Source: Muribaculaceae bacterium
GTDB taxonomy: Bacteria; Bacteroidota; Bacteroidia; Bacteroidales; Muribaculaceae
Reading direction: 5' to 3'
NCBI GenBank assembly: GCA_009775535.1
Contig: VSPW01000052.1
Location: 1 to 10,876, forward strand
DNA length: 10,876 bases
Position 1 is the first letter of the stretch; each line of letters starts with the position of its first letter. The translations under genes and the position numbers were made by a program. The notes under the pieces are model-generated. The model made no database searches. It was not told where the DNA came from and saw only the letters and a list, made by a program, of their open reading frames with translations. Positions 5,664 to 10,876 of the stretch are shown here, one piece after another.

Positions 5664-6212
5664 TCAGTCGGCAGGCTGCGGGATGAAGAGCGAGAAGTTC
5701 ACGGAGCCGTATGCGCGGTGGCCGATGAATCCTGGAAGGCCGGAGAAGTCGAACTTCCGTGAGTGTTCCACCACGACCAGAGTCCCTTTCCTTATCATTT
5801 CCGATCCCAGTATCATCGCCGGTATCTCCCCGAAACCGGGAAGGTCGTATGGGGGGTCGGCGAATATCACATCGTATTGTGCAGTAGCCGACGGTATGTA
5901 CCTGAGCGCGTCCCCGCGGATTAGGCGCAGGCTGTCGGTGGCGTTGAGCTGCTGGGCCACCTTGCGTATGAAGTTGTACTGTGTGGCGGCCTTTTCCACT
6001 GAAGTCACTGTCTTGCATCCGCGCGACAGGAACTCAAATGTGATTGCGCCAGTGCCGGCGAACAGGTCTAATGCTTCGGCGTCCTCGAAGTCAACGATGT
6101 TTTCCATTACGTTGAATATATTCTCGCGGGCGAAGTCGGTGGTTGGCCTTGCCGATATGTTTGTGGGGACGTCGAAGCGCCGACGTCCGTATTTTCCTCG
6201 GATTATTCGCAT
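5664..6212 (-). CDS. rsmD: 16S rRNA (guanine(966)-N(2))-methyltransferase RsmD
   Basis: S-adenosylmethionine-dependent enzyme that methylates N2 of G966 in 16S rRNA during 30S subunit assembly. The 182-residue product has the family's N-terminal MRIIRGKYGRR, the conserved RPTTDFARENIFN (22-34), the SAM-binding motif LDLFAGTG (48-55), and the catalytic DPPY (119-122) of N2/N6-amino methyltransferases. VVVEHS (146-151) is also conserved. The length is normal. The ATG at 6212 is chosen because MRIIRG is the usual start. The longer frame up to 6359 only reads DUF3822 in another phase. The start overlaps the last 10 bp of DUF3822 (ATGCGAATAA), implying translational coupling. It converges on the antiporter gene with only 11 bp between stops and no clear terminator, so the two transcripts probably overlap at their 3' ends. 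Confidence 0.96.
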   Translation of the reverse strand: MRIIRGKYGRRRFDVPTNISARPTTDFARENIFNVMENIVDFEDAEALDLFAGTGAITFEFLSRGCKTVTSVEKAATQYNFIRKVAQQLNATDSLRLIRGDALRYIPSATAQYDVIFADPPYDLPGFGEIPAMILGSEMIRKGTLVVVEHSRKFDFSGLPGFIGHRAYGSVNFSLFIPQPAD

Positions 6213-7039
6213 AGTGGGAGTATTGTAAGGTAAAAAGGTGCTGAAAGTGCGTTTTTCCCGGTCTTGAATACTGCAGACGGGAATATAACGGGCATCACGT
6301 ATGCCAGGTATTCGCGCAGCTGCGGTGTGGTCTCCTCCCGCACGGCAGTGTCGCCGCACAGGAACAGCTCATCGGCCATGGGGTCGAGCCCGGCCATGTT
6401 GCGGCATGCCATTATGTAGTATATGGCGTCCATCGGGTCGCGGTAACGGTAGCTGTTTGCCAAGGCTACCGTGCTGCGGCTGAATGATATTATGTCGACC
6501 TGTCCTTTATGGAAATGCGCGTACATGCGCCCGCTGTTGCCAAGGCGTCCCTTCCCGTGGAAGTACCGGCACAGGGGTGTGAGGTGGTGGAGTATGGGCG
6601 GATTGTCGAAGGTGCGCCTTAGGAATCCGGCTAGTGGACGCGGAATCTCCATCACTATCGATGTGTCAAGCCCTTCGAGGTGGTTGGTGATGGCGGTGAA
6701 TCCCGGGCTGCCCCCTGCAGGCCATACCGCGGACGTGATTTCAGCGGTGAGGACGTCATCGGATGCTACTGCCTGTGGCAAAGTGAAGAAACGGCGTGTG
6801 CGCACCACGCACCACACCTTGTCGAACCCGGCCAGCAGCAGAGGGTTTTCATACACGACCTCCTCAAGGGCTTTCACCCGGTCGGCGGCGGCTGTGTCCA
6901 GCGGGATGTGGCGGTACAGCATGGAGTTGTCCTCGACGGTGGAGTAGGCCACCACATCGAGGGCATCATCGGAAATGAGCATGGCCATACGCCATATATT
7001 GGGGTCTCCGATGAGGTCGGATGTCAGCTTGTCGGTCAT
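6203..7039 (-). CDS. DUF3822 family protein
   Basis: Protein of 278 residues belonging to DUF3822, a family confined to Bacteroidetes and usually found directly upstream of rsmD, as here. The C-terminal PFYLTILPLCE is the characteristic ending, and its last codons overlap the rsmD start. To my recollection a Bacteroides member solved by structural genomics shows an actin-like ATPase fold. I cannot verify this here, and no convincing phosphate-binding motif is visible by eye. There is no signal peptide or membrane helix, so it is probably cytosolic. The biochemical role is unknown. Constant pairing with rsmD hints at ribosome assembly or a coupled stress function, but that is inference. The ATG at 7039 lies 21 bp behind a -7 box, giving a very short 5' UTR. 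Confidence 0.9.
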   Translation of the reverse strand: MTDKLTSDLIGDPNIWRMAMLISDDALDVVAYSTVEDNSMLYRHIPLDTAAADRVKALEEVVYENPLLLAGFDKVWCVVRTRRFFTLPQAVASDDVLTAEITSAVWPAGGSPGFTAITNHLEGLDTSIVMEIPRPLAGFLRRTFDNPPILHHLTPLCRYFHGKGRLGNSGRMYAHFHKGQVDIISFSRSTVALANSYRYRDPMDAIYYIMACRNMAGLDPMADELFLCGDTAVREETTPQLREYLAYVMPVIFPSAVFKTGKNALSAPFYLTILPLCE

Positions 7040-7059
7040 GGGTGTGGTATATATGGCTG

Positions 7060-7082
7060 CAAAGTTACGAAAAAAACTCGTA
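7060..7082 (-). promoter_or_regulatory. promoter of DUF3822-rsmD with an adjoining inverted repeat
   Basis: TAACTTTG (7067-7060, minus strand) matches TAnnTTTG fully. No TTTG is found at -33. An inverted repeat TACGA-N7-TCGTA (7066-7082) sits in the spacer and touches the first bases of the -7 box, so it could serve as an operator. Its position in the 58-bp gap behind queG shows that rsmD is not dependent on the queG operon. Confidence 0.5.
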
Positions 7083-7097
7083 TCCGGGACATGCCTG

Positions 7098-8030
7098 TCA
7101 TTGCCTGTGCCGCTGTATCCATTGCAGGTTGCGCAGGAGCATCGGCAGCTTTGCGCGGCGGACGGCGCTGTGCCTGAACAGCGACCGGTATGTATCTGGG
7201 GTCAGTGCGGCTATAGTGCCGGCCGTGGCCGACAGCAGCTGCGGCGATGGCCAGAATGCCTCTATCGCGGTTGGTGCGGCGTCGCGGTTGTGCGGGCATA
7301 CGTCCTGGCATGTGTCGCATCCGTATAGCCTGTCGCCGGGGTCTATCCCGTCGGGGAGCTGGCCACGGTATTCGATTGTGAGATAGCTCAGGCATCTGCG
7401 TGCGTCGAAGCTGCCGTCTGCGCCTATAGCCCCTCCCGGGCATGCCTTGACGCATGCCATGCACTTGCGGCAATGTCCGGTGGCTGGGGCGTCGGGCTGT
7501 ATGTATGCGGTGGTGACGATTTCGCCCAGGAACACCTGGGAGCCAATGCCTGGCACTATCAGTTGCCCGTTGATGCCGGTGAATCCAAGCCCGGAGCGCA
7601 CGGCCCAGTACCGTTCGCGCAGTGGGGCGGTGTCGACGCATACCCTTGACTGCGACCCGCAGCTGCTGTCGATATGCGCGGCCAGCCGCCGTAGCATGTC
7701 CCTTACCACTTCGTGGTAGTCCTGCCCGAGGGCGTATGATGCTATCCGCGGCGATCCTGCCGGCTGGCGTTGTGGGGGAGTGTAGGGTATGGCGCAGCAT
7801 ACCACCGAGCGTGCCCCGTCAAGTAGAAAACGTGGGTCGCGCCTTACGTCATGGTAGCGGTCGAGATAGTCCATCGTGCCGTGACATCCACGGGCTATCC
7901 ATGACATGTAGAGGGAGTGTGCGTCCGGGTCGACCTCTGTGGCATCGGCCACGCCTATTGCGGCGAACCCTATGCCGGCGGCTTCGGCCCGCAGCCTACC
8001 CTTGTCAAACGGGTAGTGGCTCGAGTTCAT
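7098..8030 (-). CDS. queG: epoxyqueuosine reductase QueG
   Basis: Cobalamin- and iron-sulfur-dependent enzyme that reduces epoxyqueuosine to queuosine in the wobble position of tRNAs with GUN anticodons, the last step of queuosine synthesis. The 310-residue cytosolic product has the catalytic-domain signature VDTAPLRERYWAV (132-144, with Asp133 as the expected proton donor) and GLGFTGINGQ (147-156). Two [4Fe-4S] clusters are indicated by CRKCMACVKACP (187-198), Cys213, and CDTCQDVCP (238-246). The length is that of a short-form QueG. The C-terminal HEAT-like tRNA-binding region of E. coli (379 residues) and B. subtilis enzymes is absent. The ATG at 8030 lies inside the 3' end of the deacetylase gene, giving a 26-bp overlap and likely translational coupling. 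It is the last gene of the minus-strand cluster that starts with the DUF2723 gene. Confidence 0.95.
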   Translation of the reverse strand: MNSSHYPFDKGRLRAEAAGIGFAAIGVADATEVDPDAHSLYMSWIARGCHGTMDYLDRYHDVRRDPRFLLDGARSVVCCAIPYTPPQRQPAGSPRIASYALGQDYHEVVRDMLRRLAAHIDSSCGSQSRVCVDTAPLRERYWAVRSGLGFTGINGQLIVPGIGSQVFLGEIVTTAYIQPDAPATGHCRKCMACVKACPGGAIGADGSFDARRCLSYLTIEYRGQLPDGIDPGDRLYGCDTCQDVCPHNRDAAPTAIEAFWPSPQLLSATAGTIAALTPDTYRSLFRHSAVRRAKLPMLLRNLQWIQRHRQ

Positions 8031-8622
8031 AGCCTTGCAGTTTGAGCCACTGTATGGCGCGCGGCAGGGCGTACCGCAGGTTGCGCTGGGCGCGCAGCGA
8101 GTCGTGGAACACTATTATAGAGCCGTTGCGGGCGTAGCGCTTCACGTTGGCCAGCACCTGTTGCGGGCGCATTTTCCTGGAGTAGTCGCGAGTCACCAGG
8201 TCGTACATTATTATATTGTAGTGGTTCTTTATGGCGGCAGCCTGCGCCCACCGCAGTATCCCGTGCGGTGGTCTGAACAGAGGCGAGTCTATCAGGGCAT
8301 CGGCCTCCGTGATGTCGCGCATATATGTGCGCGATGTCACTTTCATTCCCTGGAGGTGGTGCATGGTGTGGTTGCCCACGGTGTGGCCGCGGCGTCGCAC
8401 CTCTTCGATCAGCCCTGGATACCGGCGTACGTTGTCGCCTACCATGAAGAATGTGGCCTTCACGCCGTAATGGTCCAGGGTGTCGAGCACCCATGGTGTG
8501 ACCTCAGGGATTGGGCCGTCGTCGAAGGTGAGGAACGCCACTTTGCGGCGCTTTATCTTTATACGCCATATCGCCTCCGGAAAAAGGAGGCGATATGGCA
8601 GCGGGGGGCGTTCGATCAGCAC
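8005..8622 (-). CDS. NodB-type polysaccharide deacetylase
   Basis: Carbohydrate esterase family 4 protein of 205 residues, predicted to remove acetyl groups from N-acetylated sugars in a metal-dependent reaction. All five NodB motifs are visible: TFDDGP (32-37, catalytic Asp34 and metal ligand Asp35), HTMHH (85-89, ligands His85 and His89), RPPHG (117-121), DLVTRDY (141-148 region) and IIVFHDS (169-175, His173). The start is a GTG at 8622. No ATG precedes the first motif in frame, and MLIERPPLPYRLLFP matches what I recall of Bacteroides homologues. There is no signal peptide, unusual for an enzyme of wall polysaccharide, so the substrate may be a cytosolic precursor or the N-terminus may lie on the membrane. 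It begins 36 bp after the DUF2723 stop and overlaps queG by 26 bp. The substrate cannot be read from the sequence. Confidence 0.93.
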   Translation of the reverse strand: MLIERPPLPYRLLFPEAIWRIKIKRRKVAFLTFDDGPIPEVTPWVLDTLDHYGVKATFFMVGDNVRRYPGLIEEVRRRGHTVGNHTMHHLQGMKVTSRTYMRDITEADALIDSPLFRPPHGILRWAQAAAIKNHYNIIMYDLVTRDYSRKMRPQQVLANVKRYARNGSIIVFHDSLRAQRNLRYALPRAIQWLKLQGYELEPLPV

Positions 8623-8658
8623 TTGCGGTGATGTTTTCGGTGAGACATTGCGTGTACG

Positions 8659-10876
8659 TCAATGGACGCGTGTGCTGAATACCCTCTGTATCTCCTCTAC
8701 GCTTACCCCCAGGTCCTTGGCCATCTTTCCGGTGGCCTCCATCGGGTCTATTCCGGTGACTTCGTGGAGGGCGTCGACCACAGCCGCGAGTTCTGCCATT
8801 TGGGCAATCTCGTCGGATGCGTTGGAGTAGATCTGCTGGAATTCTTCCTTGCCGTAGCCCATGACGTACAGCCAGCGGGATATGTAGAATGTGAAGGTGT
8901 CATCGTCAATGTTGTCGATGATATCGACATACTTGGCCATGTCCTCGTCAGCGGCCTTGTCCTGTATGGCCTCGCGCAGGGCGATGCGGTTTTTCAGGCC
9001 CAGCAGCCCTGACAAGGCATATAGGTTGTAGTTGTCGAGCGATGTGAGATGTCCGAGCAGGTATGGGGAGAGGGTCGATGCATAGCGGGCGAACTGTCCG
9101 AATCGGGGGAGCTCGGTATCGGTGATCTCTTTTGCGCGGTCGAGCAGGCCCTTGTCGCCGGTCATGGTGTATAGGCGGTAGTAAGCCGATGCCATGTCGA
9201 TACCGAATGTGGCATCGTAAGGCGCAGCCGCTGCCGGCATCTTCTCTTCCATGAACTTCAGCAGGGCTGCCGCCATGTCGGCGTGTGTGGCCACGGCGGG
9301 CATGCCGTTCTTGCGTGCCAGGCTGTCGGCCCACTGCGGTGCTTGCTGCGTGCCGGTATCGGCCAGGCCGTTGGCGATGTTGAGTATCGCGCCGCGTGTC
9401 GAGGCCACCATCCTGCGTATTGTCTCGTCCAGGTACAGGTCATTTGCCGATGTAGCCTTGTCCATGCCGCCCCAGCGGAAGCGTTCCATGATGTTGCGGT
9501 ATCCCTTCTCGGCGTTGATGCCTATGTTTGAGTTGTCGTATGGTGTCACTTCCAGCGCCATGCCGGTGGGGTGCATGTAGCGTGAGAACATCGCATAGTT
9601 GGATGTGGGCACTGTGGTGGCGTAGTACACCGGACGCTTGTGCCCTCCCTTGAAGCTGTTGGCCACAATGTCGACGCTCAGCAGGTCGCTGAGGCTGAAC
9701 CCTGTGCCCGGCCGTCCCATGGAGAATTCCAGGTCGGTGGGGTAGCATGCGTACAGGTCGGTTGAGTCAGGGGCGGCGGCTGTGCCGTAGCGCTCCGCTG
9801 CCGCCTGGCGGTCGACGGGGATGGTGTAATTGTAGTACATCATCATACGGTCGTATGAGTCGGCCGGCTTCTGGTCGTTGGCGTCGACGCGTGAATAGAA
9901 GTCGTCGAGCCCGGTCTTGACATCCACGCGGTTGGATGAGGCACTGGGATGTATGAAGCTCCATCCGAGTTTTTCGTAGCCGTAGTCGGTGGGCTGTGCG
10001 TACATGTCGACAGCCTTTGCATCGTAATACGGGTGGCGCATCTGGTTTGCGTACCAGTCGGTGGTCAGGTAGCTGAGGTTGATTACCCTCACATCGGTGC
10101 GCTCGCCCTCGACTTCCTGTGCATACCACAGCGGGAAGGTGTCGTTGTCGCCGTATGTGAATATTATGGCGTCCTTGTCGAGCGAGTTGAGGTAGTTCAT
10201 GCCCAGGTCGCGTGCCAGGTAGCGTCCGGAGCGGTCATGGTCGTCCCATGTCTGCGACACCATCTGCAGCGGCACGGCTATGCCGATGAGCACGGCCACG
10301 GCTGCGGTGGCCTTTGCCGCTGTGGTCTTTCCGTATGTGTCGCATGCGGCCTCGTATGCATTGTCGTCGCATGCGGGTGCTTTCGACTTCGACAGCGCTG
10401 CCTTGGCCATGTGGTAGATGGCTGGCACGCCCATTCCTATCCATATCGCGAATGCGTAGAACGATCCTGCGAATGCATAGTCGCGTTCACGCGGCTGTCC
10501 CGGCGGCTGGTTGAGGTAGAGGATGATGGCTATGCCTGTCATGATGAACAGGAACGCCACTACCCAGAACTGTTCTATGCCGCGGCTGCCGTTGGCGCAT
10601 CGTGCCAGCGCCTGCCATAGCGCGCCCAGGATGCCCAGGATTAGCGGGAGCATGTAGAACACGTTGTGGCCCTTGTTGCCCTTGCCGAACTCGTCGGGAA
10701 GGGCCGACTGGTCGCCCAGCCGCGGGTTGTCGATGAACGGTATGCCTGATATCCAGTTGCCCAGGTGGGGCTCGCCGTTTCCGGCCAGGTCGTTCTGGCG
10801 TCCGGCGAAGTTCCACATGAAGTACCTCCAGTACATGTGGTTCATCTGGTAGTTGATTAATTATTTTAAGTTGTCC
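8659..10876 (-). CDS. DUF2723 family membrane protein, C-terminal part (5' end beyond the window)
   Basis: Large envelope protein of the DUF2723 family. The human relative TMEM260 is a protein O-mannosyltransferase, and the bacterial proteins are predicted GT-C glycosyltransferases. The window holds the last 728 codons after Met 10845 plus 10 codons further upstream. The N-terminal catalytic region is outside. Visible are YWRYFMWNFAGRQND (5-19), four hydrophobic segments (about 62-80, 93-111, 126-147, 179-196), the conserved PRERDYAFAGSFYAF (118-132), and the start of a large periplasmic domain with QTWDDHDRSGRYLARD (198-213) and FTYGDNDTFPLWYAQE (229-244). Full-length family members are about 1,000-1,100 residues, so Met 10845 is not the real start. 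Codons upstream (Asn-Tyr-Gln, then Asp-Asn-Leu-Lys) still look like the family, but a TAA at 10863-10861 interrupts the frame. Because of that stop it may be a pseudogene, a split gene or a sequencing error. The deacetylase and queG follow on the same strand. Confidence 0.85.

Noticed and set aside
7036..7800. Minus-strand 254-codon open frame overlapping queG in another phase
   Set aside because: It is an Arg/His/Pro-rich shadow frame; queG in the same place has all catalytic and cluster motifs.
9949..10620. Plus-strand open frame of 223 codons inside the DUF2723 gene
   Set aside because: The composition (Val, Cys, His, Arg rich) is typical of antisense reading of GC-rich coding sequence, and the minus strand carries clear conserved motifs.
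1..10876. Mobile element or CRISPR array
   Set aside because: No transposase, integrase, terminal inverted repeats, target duplications or regularly spaced repeats were seen.

Overview
The window reads as chromosomal core genome of a gut-type Bacteroidales, probably Muribaculaceae-like. The family assignment is inferred from protein character and fairly high GC, not from a marker gene. Supporting signs are promoters of the Bacteroidetes form (TTTG about 20 bp before TAnnTTTG), the Bacteroidetes-restricted DUF3822-rsmD gene pair, a LysS with the long C-terminal tail typical of the group, and a DUF2723 membrane protein. No rRNA, tRNA, CRISPR array, transposase or integrase is visible.

Layout from left to right. 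(1) Minus strand: lysyl-tRNA synthetase lysS (48-1754), possibly followed by the first codons of another gene running off the left edge, and behind it a small stand-alone zinc amidase (1865-2266). (2) A 315-bp divergent intergenic region carries the amidase promoter on one strand and, on the other, the promoter and a 5' UTR with a perfect 16-bp palindrome. It leads into a plus-strand gene (2582-4360) for a 592-residue single-pass membrane protein of unknown function. (3) A 326-bp region that is a GC-rich structured leader ending in an intrinsic terminator, just ahead of a plus-strand Ca2+/Na+ antiporter (4687-5652). (4) Convergent to it, the minus-strand pair DUF3822-rsmD (7039 to 5664), overlapping by 10 bp, with its own promoter. 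(5) Minus-strand cluster: a DUF2723 protein (5' end outside the window), a NodB-type polysaccharide deacetylase, and epoxyqueuosine reductase queG. The last two overlap by 26 bp.

Functionally this is translation housekeeping (lysS, rsmD, queG), envelope functions (amidase, deacetylase, DUF2723 family) and ion transport, not one pathway. The strongest candidate for something undescribed is the antiporter leader. Its nested hairpins form a three-way junction, and one of its strands is perfectly complementary over 9 bp to the 5' arm of the terminator, which is the architecture of a terminating riboswitch or attenuator. I could not match it to a known riboswitch class. Two other points deserve attention: the unknown membrane protein with its palindromic 5' UTR, and an in-frame TAA within what looks like continuous DUF2723 coding sequence at the right edge.
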